From: a bacterium
GTDB lineage: Bacteria > Patescibacteriota > Minisyncoccia > UBA6257 > Colwellbacteraceae
DNA: 13,597 nt
Reading direction: 5' to 3'
Assembly (NCBI GenBank): GCA_021811305.1
Contig: JAJZPD010000018.1
Span: forward strand, 1 to 13,597
The position numbers and the translations under genes were made by a program. How positions within the stretch are numbered: the stretch's first letter is position 1; the number at the start of each line of letters is the position of its first letter. Positions 1 to 6,491 of the stretch are shown here, piece after piece. Under the pieces are notes generated by a model, which did no database searches, had not been told where the DNA came from, and was given only the letters and a program-made list of their open reading frames with translations.

Positions 1-50
1 CTATCCATATTAATCTACATTTATGTTGGGCCTTTTACGTTTTAATTGTA

Positions 51-1082
51 TCACAAAGGCAATCGGCCGTAATGCCCCGCGATTATAGCCGCGAGCGAAA
101 GGATTATGAGCGGAGATATTACGCCGAGCCAGGCGCTGAACAAAAAGAAACTTCTATTGCCCTTCACCGGCTCCCCGGCCAATTCCGGCTTTATCTCCTT
201 TAACGCTCGATATATCGAGTAGGAAAATGCCGTCGAGAAAGGGGCGATTACCAGCTGCAGCGCCAGACTGACTGTGTAATTCGCCGATTGGCCGAAAATC
301 CCGGCCACGCTGCCGACTATCGCTTCAACGATTAAAACAACCAAGGCCATAAGCAGCGTCCTGCCGAACACTCCCCACCAGTAACCGGCAACATATTCTT
401 TGCTCCGCAAAAGAGCGTTAATCCCACGCTGTTCTTGGTCGACAAATAAAAAAATTGCCATGGAAAACCAGACACCGAAAATTATCATCGGCAGCACTCC
501 CATCACTAGCCCGCCGAGGGTGATTAAAAATTCCAGAAGGAGAATCCAGTAGTACGGCCCCATTTTTTTCAGCGACCGCCAATACGCCTCCCCGCTGCTC
601 ATGCCCTCCGAATTAAGAATCGTCGCCATAGCCAGGACAGCTATGGTAGCCAGGAAAAAAGAAACAGCATATCCAAGTCCGGCCAGTATTCCCCAAATAA
701 ACCTTAAAACCGGCCAAGTGGAATGCGCCGCGCCGAAAAAGATCACCGCCAAAGCTAATGCAATCACCGGCGGCAGATAAACCTCCGTCAAAGCCAAGAC
801 GTTTTTCTTGTATAAAGCCATGGCATTTGAAAAAAGCGCGACGAAGCCGGGTAAATATTTTCCCTGAGGCGCGCTGATCGCCAGGCTTTTTACCGCTTCG
901 CCCGCCGGAGCCGGCAAGCTTATTACCTCGCTTACCTTTTCTTCGGGTTTTTCCGCTTCCAGCGAAGCTCGAATCTCGCTCTCGTGATACCCTGCGGCGA
1001 TGAGCAGTTTAACTATCTCCTCGTCAGACGAGCCGCGTTCTCTTAGCGACTTTATTCTTTCTTCCAAGCTCCTTTCGCTCAT
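51..1082 (-). CDS. Polytopic inner-membrane protein, function unknown
   Basis: A 343-residue protein with a soluble N-terminus and a membrane C-terminal part. Residues 5-42 are charged and predicted helical, resembling a small two-helix domain, and are followed by an acidic and Pro/Ala-rich linker (43-75). About six or seven hydrophobic segments follow, roughly at 102-122, 128-155, 177-197, 199-215, 240-262, 270-290 and 313-336. The stretch SKEYVAGYWWGVFGR (227-241) is of the kind seen in glycerophosphodiester phosphodiesterase membrane-domain-like and DUF975-like proteins, but no catalytic motif is visible, so no activity is assigned. The ATG lies 3 bases after the GAPDH stop codon and has no Shine-Dalgarno sequence, so it is probably translated by coupling in a GAPDH operon. 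Its job in a glycolytic operon is unclear. A transporter or membrane scaffold would be a guess. Confidence 0.85.
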   Translation of the reverse strand: MSERSLEERIKSLRERGSSDEEIVKLLIAAGYHESEIRASLEAEKPEEKVSEVISLPAPAGEAVKSLAISAPQGKYLPGFVALFSNAMALYKKNVLALTEVYLPPVIALALAVIFFGAAHSTWPVLRFIWGILAGLGYAVSFFLATIAVLAMATILNSEGMSSGEAYWRSLKKMGPYYWILLLEFLITLGGLVMGVLPMIIFGVWFSMAIFLFVDQEQRGINALLRSKEYVAGYWWGVFGRTLLMALVVLIVEAIVGSVAGIFGQSANYTVSLALQLVIAPFSTAFSYSIYRALKEIKPELAGEPVKGNRSFFLFSAWLGVISPLIILSLAAIIAGHYGRLPL

Positions 1083-1085
1083 TTT

Positions 1086-2108
1086 CTAGGCCAGAGCGGC
1101 GACGCTCTTTACGTGTTTCACCAGAGTCGAGACATACCCCCACTCGTTATCGTACCAGGAAAGGACCTTAACCAAATCGCCGTCGATAACCTTGGTGAAT
1201 CCAAGGTCGACGATGGCTCCGTAAGGATCGCCGATAATATCAGAAGAAACAAGTTGCTCGTCGGTGGCCTTTAATATCCCGTGCCATCGCGGTTCCTGCG
1301 CCGCTTTGCGGAAAATGTCGTTGATCTCTTCGACCGAAGTCTTCCTCTTGGCTACGAAAGTTATGTCAGCGATCGATCCAGTCACAACCGGAACGCGAAA
1401 GGCTATGCCGTCGAACTTCCCATCCAGTTCCTTAATGGCGCGCGTAACCGCCACCGCGGCCCCAGTCGTTGAGGGGACGATATTTTGGGCGGCCGCGCGT
1501 CCCCTCCGGTAATCGCTTCCCCTGGCGGGGCTGTCCACTATGGATTGAGTCGAGGTGTAGCTGTGCACGGTGCTGAGAATAGCTTTTAATATTCCCGGGT
1601 TTTCGCTCATTACCTGGATAACCGGAGAAGAAGCGTTGGTGGTGCAGGAGCCGTTGGAAGTAAGAACCACGGTCTGTAGCTCTCCTTCGTTTACCCCCAT
1701 CAATACGGTTTTCCCTTCAGCGCCGTCCGCATCCTTGGCCGGGGCGGTGATAACCACCCGCTTGGCGCCGGCGTCGAGGTGCGCCTTGGCTTTAGCGTAT
1801 TCCTCAAAGAAGCCCGTCGCTTCGACCGCGATGTCGATTCCCAGATCTTTCCACGGAAGCTGGGCCGGATCCTTCACCTGCAAAATCTTCACGGTCTGCC
1901 CGTCGACAACGAGGTTCCCGTCCTGAACCGAGACGCTTTTGTCGAAATTACGATAAACCGTGTCGTGCTGCAAAAGGTACGCGAGGTTGTTAATATCCCC
2001 TAGGTCGTTAATCGCCGCCACTTCTATTTCCGGGTCTCCGAAAATCTGGCGGAAGAACAGCCGCCCGATCCGACCGAATCCGTTGATCGCTATTTTTTTC
2101 TTATTCAT
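1086..2108 (-). CDS. gap: Glyceraldehyde-3-phosphate dehydrogenase, type I
   Basis: Phosphorylating GAPDH of glycolysis. It converts glyceraldehyde 3-phosphate, phosphate and NAD(P)+ to 1,3-bisphosphoglycerate in the cytoplasm. The 340 residues match the family length. The N-terminal Rossmann motif INGFGRIGR is at 8-16. Asp35 in AINDL sits where NAD-preferring enzymes carry the acidic residue that binds the ribose. The catalytic Cys155 lies in SNGSCTTNA (151-159) and the base His182 in TVHSYT. The C-terminal SWYDNEWGY (317-325) is standard. Oddities: the usual second Cys of SCTTNC is Ala159. The segment after VDSP has two extra residues compared with the usual PHKDLRRAR-type loop. The S-loop reads FRVPVVTGS rather than FRVPTPNVS. 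No Shine-Dalgarno precedes the ATG. The membrane protein gene follows after 3 bases, so the two are likely co-transcribed. Confidence 0.97.
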   Translation of the reverse strand: MNKKKIAINGFGRIGRLFFRQIFGDPEIEVAAINDLGDINNLAYLLQHDTVYRNFDKSVSVQDGNLVVDGQTVKILQVKDPAQLPWKDLGIDIAVEATGFFEEYAKAKAHLDAGAKRVVITAPAKDADGAEGKTVLMGVNEGELQTVVLTSNGSCTTNASSPVIQVMSENPGILKAILSTVHSYTSTQSIVDSPARGSDYRRGRAAAQNIVPSTTGAAVAVTRAIKELDGKFDGIAFRVPVVTGSIADITFVAKRKTSVEEINDIFRKAAQEPRWHGILKATDEQLVSSDIIGDPYGAIVDLGFTKVIDGDLVKVLSWYDNEWGYVSTLVKHVKSVAALA

Positions 2109-2155
2109 CGTTGATTGATTGTTAATTTATCGACTAATTCATCGGCAACTCTGAA

Positions 2156-2164
2156 AGTATAACA
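2156..2164 (-). promoter_or_regulatory. Probable extended -10 promoter for gap
   Basis: Read on the minus strand, TGTTATACT is an extended -10 (TG, one base, then TATACT). It would start transcription near 2149, leaving a leader of about 41 bases before the gap ATG at 2108. No good -35 hexamer lies 16-18 bases upstream, which is typical for extended -10 promoters. It lies back to back with the plus-strand promoter at 2217-2246. Confidence 0.45.
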
Positions 2165-2203
2165 ATAATCCGCCGTTTTTTATAGAATCCAACAGTGGAT
2201 ATG

Positions 2204-2214
2204 CCGCCCGGCGG
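2204..2214. promoter_or_regulatory. Short GC palindrome next to the plus-strand -35
   Basis: CCGCC, one central base, then GGCGG forms a DNA palindrome ending 2 bases before the TTGACA hexamer. The one-base centre cannot form an RNA loop, so if it matters it would be as a protein-binding site between the two divergent promoters. Palindromes this short occur by chance, and confidence is low. Confidence 0.2.
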
Positions 2215-2216
2215 AG

Positions 2217-2246
2217 TTGACAAAAACCGCCTTTCCTGGCCATACT
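2217..2246 (+). promoter_or_regulatory. Sigma-70-type promoter for the stalk-domain gene
   Basis: A perfect -35 TTGACA (2217-2222), an 18-base spacer and the -10 CATACT (2241-2246, four of six consensus matches). The predicted start is near 2253, only a few bases before the hairpin at 2257-2285. This is the clearest promoter in the window. Confidence 0.6.
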
Positions 2247-2256
2247 TTTAATATTC

Positions 2257-2285
2257 TTGCACCCCAAATCTGAACTAGGGTGCAA
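2257..2285 (+). promoter_or_regulatory. Perfect 8-bp hairpin at the 5' end of the leader
   Basis: TTGCACCC (2257-2264) pairs exactly with GGGTGCAA (2278-2285) around a 13-base loop. It begins about 4 bases after the predicted transcription start and ends 10 bases before the Shine-Dalgarno. It could be a 5' stem protecting the mRNA from decay, as known for ompA-type leaders, or a dyad operator overlapping the start region. The sequence alone does not separate these. A GTG at 2280, in frame with the gene, lies inside the right arm and is unlikely to be the start. Confidence 0.5.
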
Positions 2286-2309
2286 TTTCAGTCTCAAAAG
2301 GAGGCGTTG

Positions 2310-3557
2310 ATGATGAAGAGAATCGCTTCTCTGGCATTGGCGGCAATTGTCGCTTTCTGCTTGATCTTCCTTGGCGGCACGTCCGTCAAGGCGCAGGGCG
2401 GATCCACTTCTTCCACAACCTCAACCTCCTGGACCGGACCCGGTGGAGTAACCTGGACGATTGTCCAGTCATTGCCGCCGTTTACCCCTGTCTACAACCA
2501 GCCTGGCCACCTCATACAAGGTCCTAACGGACCTATAAGCGTCCCTACGGTGCCAGGTCTCGAGGTAAAATGGGTTTCAGCGGAGATCGGATACGCGGAT
2601 ACTCCCATCATTGCTTTTTCAACCAACGATGGCACGACCTGGCAGAACATCACCGCAGAGCAAATTCTGCCAACCTCTTGGCTTACAACCGGACAACCAG
2701 CGGTTAACGGAATGCTCTTCTTCTTCACGGACCTGCATCTACCCCAAGTTTTCCTATTACCTACGGTAAGCGGACCACTATATCCGTTCATTGTCGGAAC
2801 CTATTCCAACGGATCCTGGACTTGGAGTTGGCAGAAAGTTCGGTGGTACACGAGCGAAAACGACTCTCCATTCGATCCAAAGTGGCCCGGAGTCGTTTAC
2901 AGCGACTTGGTTGGCGGGTTCCAACACCTGTCAATCTCGGACAACAGCGGATGGAATTGGACAACAATCCCCACCATCCCACAGCTCAGAGGATATAACT
3001 TGGAGATCACAAACATCTCTCGTGACTCCTCCAACCAAGGCACAGATCTCTGGGTGACAAGCTGGAATCCGCAAACCAAGACCAACGGCCCATCAGCTGA
3101 AGTCTTCGTCCCTGATGCCACGATCCAAAATCCGTCGTTGATGATGGTTACTCCGACCAACCTTTCTTTGAAGATCGGCTCACCGGAACTGGTTATCACC
3201 AAGAACGGGGTGCGGACTGTCGTGGAGCTGGACGCTAAACCGATCGTCTTGGACGGCAGAACAATGCTGCCGATCCGCCCGATCGTCGAAGCTCTGGGAG
3301 GGACCATCAGCTATTCCGATGGAGTCATCTCGATCACGCAGGGGGGAAACTCGGTAACCCTGCGTATCGGCGACAACACGGCGGTAGTGAACGGGCAAGA
3401 CGTTCCAATTGATCAGAATCCGAACGTCAAACCGTTCATCGTCCCTCCAGGTAGAACAATGCTTCCTCTGCGCCTCGTCGCTGAAGCGATGGGAGCGCAA
3501 GTTCTTTACCGGGGAGACGGCAACATCTCAATCGCTTATCCCAACCCTAGTCAGTAG
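2310..3557 (+). CDS. Secreted protein with C-terminal copper amine oxidase N-type (stalk) domain
   Basis: The start is ATG 2310 (or the adjacent ATG 2313), because AAAAGGAGG at 2296-2304 sits 5-8 bases upstream. The in-frame GTG at 2280 lacks such a site. The protein has 415 residues. A signal peptide covers 1-28, with likely cleavage at VKA|Q. Residues 41-285 are a Trp- and Pro-rich, beta-looking region with no family I recognise. It contains two Asp-box-like motifs, STNDGTTW (104-111) and SDNSGWNW (210-217), so a propeller fold is possible. Residues 295-412 match the Cu_amine_oxidN1 type, with the hallmark repeats RTMLPIRPIVEALGG (317-331) and RTMLPLRLVAEAMGA (382-396). The oxidase catalytic domain is absent. 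In other bacteria this domain occurs on many exported proteins, probably as a structural or wall-associated module. It is the only plus-strand gene here, with its own promoter and terminator, which suggests an independent and possibly acquired unit. Confidence 0.9.
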   Translation: MMKRIASLALAAIVAFCLIFLGGTSVKAQGGSTSSTTSTSWTGPGGVTWTIVQSLPPFTPVYNQPGHLIQGPNGPISVPTVPGLEVKWVSAEIGYADTPIIAFSTNDGTTWQNITAEQILPTSWLTTGQPAVNGMLFFFTDLHLPQVFLLPTVSGPLYPFIVGTYSNGSWTWSWQKVRWYTSENDSPFDPKWPGVVYSDLVGGFQHLSISDNSGWNWTTIPTIPQLRGYNLEITNISRDSSNQGTDLWVTSWNPQTKTNGPSAEVFVPDATIQNPSLMMVTPTNLSLKIGSPELVITKNGVRTVVELDAKPIVLDGRTMLPIRPIVEALGGTISYSDGVISITQGGNSVTLRIGDNTAVVNGQDVPIDQNPNVKPFIVPPGRTMLPLRLVAEAMGAQVLYRGDGNISIAYPNPSQ

Positions 3558-3568
3558 CATAGAACCAC

Positions 3569-3597
3569 AAGAGGCAGTCACATAGTGACTGCCTCTT
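3569..3597. terminator. Strong hairpin between convergent genes, probable bidirectional terminator
   Basis: AAGAGGCAGTCAC (3569-3581) pairs perfectly over 13 bp with GTGACTGCCTCTT (3585-3597) around a 3-base loop, ATA. It begins 11 bases after the stop of the plus-strand gene and lies 23 bases beyond the stop of the minus-strand gene at 3621, so it could serve both. There is no proper U-run on either side, so it may stop RNA decay rather than be a classical intrinsic terminator. Confidence 0.65.
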
Positions 3598-3620
3598 CCC
3601 ATTCATAGTCAGTTACCAAT

Positions 3621-4817
3621 TCACTGAGCGTTGGCGGTGCCTACGCCAAACCCCAGGTTATTTGCCACCCAATTTTTTACATTGCCCAAGAACGAGGTCG
3701 GGCTGCTCTCTTGAATGCTGGTTCGATAGACATCTACAGTCGCATTCGCGCTCACCGATCCAAATTGGCCGGTGCATTTCAAGGTATAGGTAGTGTTGGC
3801 TTGCGGCTGGACCGACGCAGATCCCGAGATCGCAAACGTCTTTGTGCCGGTTCCAGTAGTCGGATTCGGCGTCATCGTGCAAGAATCCAAGTTGTAGCAG
3901 GACCAAGTCAAAGTCGAGCTTTGATTAATCAAGATGCGGGTGCGGTTTGCGCTAAACACGCAATACGGAGTCGGAGTGGGTGTAGGCGTTACGCCGCCGG
4001 TTCCACCCCCCGTTCCTATGCCGGTTCCGATTCCGGTACCAATACCAGTCCCACCGCCGGTTCCCGTACCGCCGGCTCCACCGGTCAGCTGTGTAATCGC
4101 ATTAAACAACTGAGCTCTTGTCAGAGGAGCGTTCGGATTAGTGGACGAAGCTTGAAATCCGGTTATGCCGAAAGCTGCGAAAATAGCATTGGCCTGCGCG
4201 GCCGTTATCGTGTTTCCCGAATTTGAGGTATTAATTCCCAAACTTTGCGCTTCAGCTAAAGCGGCCGCACTCCAATTAGCTCCGGTAGTCGAGGCTATCG
4301 ACAAACCTTTAGCTCTCGCCGCAATCACAATTGCCTGGGCTAAAGTCGTGGTTTGATCCAGCGCCAAGTTGGTGCCAGTCCCAGTAGGGGCCTGAACTTG
4401 GTATCCCTGTAGTAGTCCATTGGTTCCGCAAACCCCCTGAACAGAAGTTGTCTGACAAAATGTCTGCGTCCGGTTCTCGCTGGAATCGGTAACCTGGTTT
4501 AACCCGTAGTTAGTCGGAGGCGTAACGTTGCCGGACACACCTAGAGTATTTTGATTGCTAGTAGTTAAGGTCGGGGTTCCCCTGCCTGTAGTAGGATTTA
4601 TTGTTCCAACAACCCCAGTAAGTGACTGCGGCGGAGTGGTTGATAGATTAGTAACATTAAACGTTGGTTGGCCATTCACATACCCTGCCCATGTTACTTG
4701 AACGATCTGGCCATTAATTTCATCCGTATAGTTGGCCAGCGCGGCATTATTGAAGAATGCCAGCGAAACGATTACCGCCAGGGGTGCTGTTAACGCTAGA
4801 AGCTTAAATTTGTTCAT
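3621..4817 (-). CDS. Secreted surface protein: SLH-like region, Gly-Thr/Thr-Pro linker, Ig-like domain
   Basis: A 398-residue exported protein. The signal peptide is residues 1-28 (cleavage at ALA|NY). Residues 30-150 are Thr/Asn/Gln-rich with a Cys pair (121, 130). Residues 155-243 hold alternating helical stretches ending in PLTRAQLFNAITQL, which resembles degenerate S-layer homology motifs. The likeness is weak. Residues 246-275 are almost only Gly, Thr and Ile, and TPTPTPTP (277-284) completes a flexible linker. Residues 286-365 look like an Ig-like domain of the type common on CPR surface proteins, with SSTLTWSC, the Ser-Val-rich middle strand and TTYTLKCTG, and Cys 286, 307, 313 and 348. 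The tail ends in TANAQ. The start overlaps the preceding gene by 14 bases and has no Shine-Dalgarno, so translation is probably coupled. A role in adhesion or the cell envelope is inferred from the architecture only. Confidence 0.88.
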   Translation of the reverse strand: MNKFKLLALTAPLAVIVSLAFFNNAALANYTDEINGQIVQVTWAGYVNGQPTFNVTNLSTTPPQSLTGVVGTINPTTGRGTPTLTTSNQNTLGVSGNVTPPTNYGLNQVTDSSENRTQTFCQTTSVQGVCGTNGLLQGYQVQAPTGTGTNLALDQTTTLAQAIVIAARAKGLSIASTTGANWSAAALAEAQSLGINTSNSGNTITAAQANAIFAAFGITGFQASSTNPNAPLTRAQLFNAITQLTGGAGGTGTGGGTGIGTGIGTGIGTGGGTGGVTPTPTPTPYCVFSANRTRILINQSSTLTWSCYNLDSCTMTPNPTTGTGTKTFAISGSASVQPQANTTYTLKCTGQFGSVSANATVDVYRTSIQESSPTSFLGNVKNWVANNLGFGVGTANAQ

Positions 4818-5355
4818 AGGAGTTTAAGTGTTGATTGACGTAGGTGTTAAGCCTGGCCGACCTGTCAAAAATGCCAGTGATGTACCACCGGCCGTTTATC
4901 TTTGCCAGACTTAGCATCTGCTCGACCGGAATCTGGGTGGATTTGTATCCGACCACTCCGGCCGAATAAGTTCCGTCCGCCAGGACCTCGGCGGCGTCGC
5001 TGTTGTACGAGTACAGCCTAACGGTTATCGGCGAGGAGGTGGAGATCCAATATTGTTCCTGCTTCGCCGCATTGTTTAGCAACGTCTGTCCGTTTGCCGC
5101 CACCGTGATGCTCGCCGTGCTGGTGGTGTAATTGGCTATTATTTTATTCCAGCCATTGTTGCTGTTAACCGCAGCATAGTAGCTGTAATAGTAGCCGTGG
5201 ACCAGGCTGCTTATCGCCTTTTTGTCCTGCGCGGCCGTTACCGCCGCCGGACTTTGGGAAACGCTCCGGCTGTAGATATACCACCCGCCGATGATTATCA
5301 CCAGCAGGATGATGATCCCGGCCAAAGTCTTCCACAACTCGAATCCTTTTTTCAC
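4804..5355 (-). CDS. Small membrane-anchored protein, possibly NTF2-like extracytoplasmic domain
   Basis: A 183-residue protein with GTG as the start; an in-frame stop at 5368-5370 rules out a longer form with another good start. Residues 9-29 (LAGIIILLVIIIGGWYIY region) form one transmembrane segment, leaving most of the chain outside. Residues 44-175 begin with a helix containing YYYSYYAAVNSNNGW, then strands, and end in INGRWYITGIFD. That order is reminiscent of NTF2/SnoaL-like or DUF4878-type folds, without a diagnostic motif. The gene overlaps the start of the secreted Ig-like protein by 14 bases, so the two are probably made together. This mirrors the pair at 11135-11662 and 6492-11156. 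I do not recognise a specific function. Confidence 0.8.
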   Translation of the reverse strand: MKKGFELWKTLAGIIILLVIIIGGWYIYSRSVSQSPAAVTAAQDKKAISSLVHGYYYSYYAAVNSNNGWNKIIANYTTSTASITVAANGQTLLNNAAKQEQYWISTSSPITVRLYSYNSDAAEVLADGTYSAGVVGYKSTQIPVEQMLSLAKINGRWYITGIFDRSARLNTYVNQHLNSYEQI

Positions 5356-5366
5356 TTTGTTTTTTA

Positions 5367-5372
5367 ATTATA
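5367..5372 (-). promoter_or_regulatory. Perfect -10 TATAAT close to a GTG start
   Basis: On the minus strand TATAAT ends 11 bases before the GTG at 5355. Transcription would then start about 4 bases from the codon, giving a nearly leaderless mRNA. This fits the absence of a Shine-Dalgarno. No recognisable -35 lies 16-18 bases upstream. A second TATAAT lies upstream at 5399-5404 and could be the true one, giving a leader of roughly 35-40 bases. Confidence 0.4.
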
Positions 5373-5406
5373 AACCGCCCGACTTTGACGTTTTCTTTAT
5401 TATACA

Positions 5407-5434
5407 TTATCAGACAACTCAGGTCTGTTGATAA
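5407..5434 (-). terminator. Inverted repeat directly after the DUF192 stop
   Basis: CAGAC (5411-5415) and GTCTG (5423-5427) pair around a 7-base loop. The flanking TTAT/ATAA bases extend the stem past a small bulge. It touches the stop codon at 5435-5437. No U-run follows on the minus strand, so it is a weak candidate for termination or 3' end protection. Confidence 0.3.
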
Positions 5435-5806
5435 CTATTTTCGCTCCAGCCGATCGCCGACGCCTAGCCCCATCTCAGCCGCCGCGCCGGACGCAAGTTC
5501 CAAGGCGGCGTCAATCGGCAACGGCGGGTAATAAGCCTTCAAAGAGAGGAGAGAAAAGCCGCTGCCCGGAGAAACGTCCTCCGTGATGCCGACAATTTTT
5601 TCTTTCCGCAGCCAAACGATGTCGATCGGAAACTTCACTCCCTTCATCCAGAACCCGTAGCGCATCGGAATTTTGAACTCGAAGAGCATTCCCTCATTTT
5701 CTCCCAACCTATCAAAAACCGAGACACCGCGCTGCTTCTCCCCCATCGTCCTCGCCACCCATACCTCAAGCTCCCAATTGTTTATTTTTATTTTTCGTTT
5801 TTCCAT
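5435..5806 (-). CDS. DUF192 family protein
   Basis: The start is ATG 5806, because AAGGAG (5812-5817) lies 5 bases upstream on the minus strand. An in-frame start 27 bases further up (5833) is less likely. The 123 residues cover the whole DUF192 domain. Its core is visible as EGMLFEF (38-44) followed by YGFWMKGVKFPIDIVWL (50-66), the family's GMLF...FWM(K/R)N...PLDI signature. The later GITEDVSPGS and LELASG segments also match. The family's biochemical role is unknown. Many members carry a signal peptide, but none is seen here, so this one is probably cytoplasmic. It stands alone between the repeat at 5868-5919 and the small membrane-protein gene. It is one of only two genes here with a well-spaced Shine-Dalgarno. 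Confidence 0.93.
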   Translation of the reverse strand: MEKRKIKINNWELEVWVARTMGEKQRGVSVFDRLGENEGMLFEFKIPMRYGFWMKGVKFPIDIVWLRKEKIVGITEDVSPGSGFSLLSLKAYYPPLPIDAALELASGAAAEMGLGVGDRLERK

Positions 5807-5867
5807 ATCCGCTCCTTTATGCTTAATACCCAATGTCTAATTCCAGGTCTTTTTCACAACTTCAAAG

Positions 5868-5919
5868 TTATCCACTTTTACTAATCATCTTTGCCTGATC
5901 AGCCAGAATGTTTAGTAAA
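5868..5919. repeat. Structured interspersed repeat, copy 1
   Basis: This copy matches 11735-11786 in length (52 bases). The first 22 bases are identical and the rest largely so. TTTACTAA (5877-5884) pairs with TTAGTAAA (5912-5919) as an 8-bp outer stem. Inside lie one T/T mismatch, CAT/ATG and an imperfect inner stem around the palindrome CTGATCAG. The shared similarity also includes AACTTCAAA at 5858-5866. It lies between the RNA methyltransferase stop and the DUF192 start. No coding potential or U-run is seen. It may be a REP/MITE-like element or a conserved RNA or DNA control element. Confidence 0.75.
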
Positions 5920-5926
5920 TTACCTA

Positions 5927-6442
5927 CTATGTCCTGTTTTCGCTCTTTTGTTTATTTTGTTTCAGAGCAACTTGGTAAGCGGCGATGCCGAAAGCGACCG
6001 AGACATTCAACGATTCCTTCTTGCCGAACATCGGGATCTCGATTACCAGGTCCGCGGCTTTTAAGACGCTTGGCGGTATTCCCCCGACTTCGTTCCCAAC
6101 GAGCAGCGCGATTTTCTGAAACTCCTTCTTTTTGAAATCTGGCTGATCAAACGGCACTGAGGTCTTGCTTTGCTCAACGGCCAAAACCTTGTATCCACTC
6201 TGCCGCAGTTCTCTAATTAGTTTTACCGTAGCCTGTGGCGTTCCCCCTCTCTTCTCCCATGGGATATATTTTTCCGCCCCTAAGGCAACCTTGGAGATTT
6301 TAGGCTCGGCATGGCCATACTTGTCGATCGGAGACGGTGTGTAGCCGCAGAGATAAATCTTCTCCACGCCAGCCGCATCGGCTGTTCGGAAAATCGAACC
6401 TACATTGTGCAGGCTGCGGATGTTATAGAGTATGGCGACCAT
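5927..6442 (-). CDS. SpoU/TrmH family RNA 2'-O-methyltransferase
   Basis: A 171-residue SPOUT-class methyltransferase that would transfer a methyl group from S-adenosylmethionine to a ribose 2'-OH of tRNA or rRNA. All three family motifs are present. Motif 1 is NIRSLHNVGSIFRTADAAG (7-25), with Asn7 and the key Arg19. Motif 2 is LLVGNEVGGIP (113-123), with Glu118. Motif 3 is IEIPMFGKKESLNVSVAFG (134-152), with the Ser-Leu-Asn trefoil-knot segment. There is no N-terminal substrate-binding extension, so it is a minimal single-domain form, close in size to TrmL. The exact target nucleotide cannot be read from the sequence. It lies 49 bases after the giant secreted protein gene and may be the last gene of that operon. 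It ends in two consecutive TAG codons. Confidence 0.95.
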   Translation of the reverse strand: MVAILYNIRSLHNVGSIFRTADAAGVEKIYLCGYTPSPIDKYGHAEPKISKVALGAEKYIPWEKRGGTPQATVKLIRELRQSGYKVLAVEQSKTSVPFDQPDFKKKEFQKIALLVGNEVGGIPPSVLKAADLVIEIPMFGKKESLNVSVAFGIAAYQVALKQNKQKSENRT

Positions 6443-6491
6443 ACAAAAAAGATACCCTCGTGTTCAGCCAAGAGCAAATTCGAGGAAGCTC

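Noticed and set aside
45..53. Extended -10-like TGATACAAT on the minus strand at the end of the membrane-protein gene.
   Set aside because: No -35 and no downstream gene is visible in the remaining 44 bases, so it cannot be tied to a transcript.
2310..3557. Calling this a copper amine oxidase.
   Set aside because: Only the N1-type stalk domain is present. The catalytic domain with its quinone cofactor site is absent.
3711..4226. A 171-codon open frame on the plus strand.
   Set aside because: It lies opposite the well-supported 398-aa secreted protein and its product is Arg/Ser-rich without any domain, as expected for a shadow frame.
5868..5919. The structured repeat as an integron attC site or a Xer dif site.
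   Set aside because: There is no GTTRRRY/RYYYAAC core pair and no two 11-base arms with a 6-base centre, and no integrase is nearby.
5868..5919. The structured repeat as an intrinsic terminator.
   Set aside because: Neither strand has a U-run after the hairpin.
6445..6485. Possible terminator between the giant-protein gene and the RNA methyltransferase gene: CCTCG/CGAGG arms followed by six T on the minus strand.
   Set aside because: The stem is only 5 bp with a 20-base loop, and the T-run lies just before the next ATG. It is too weak to call.
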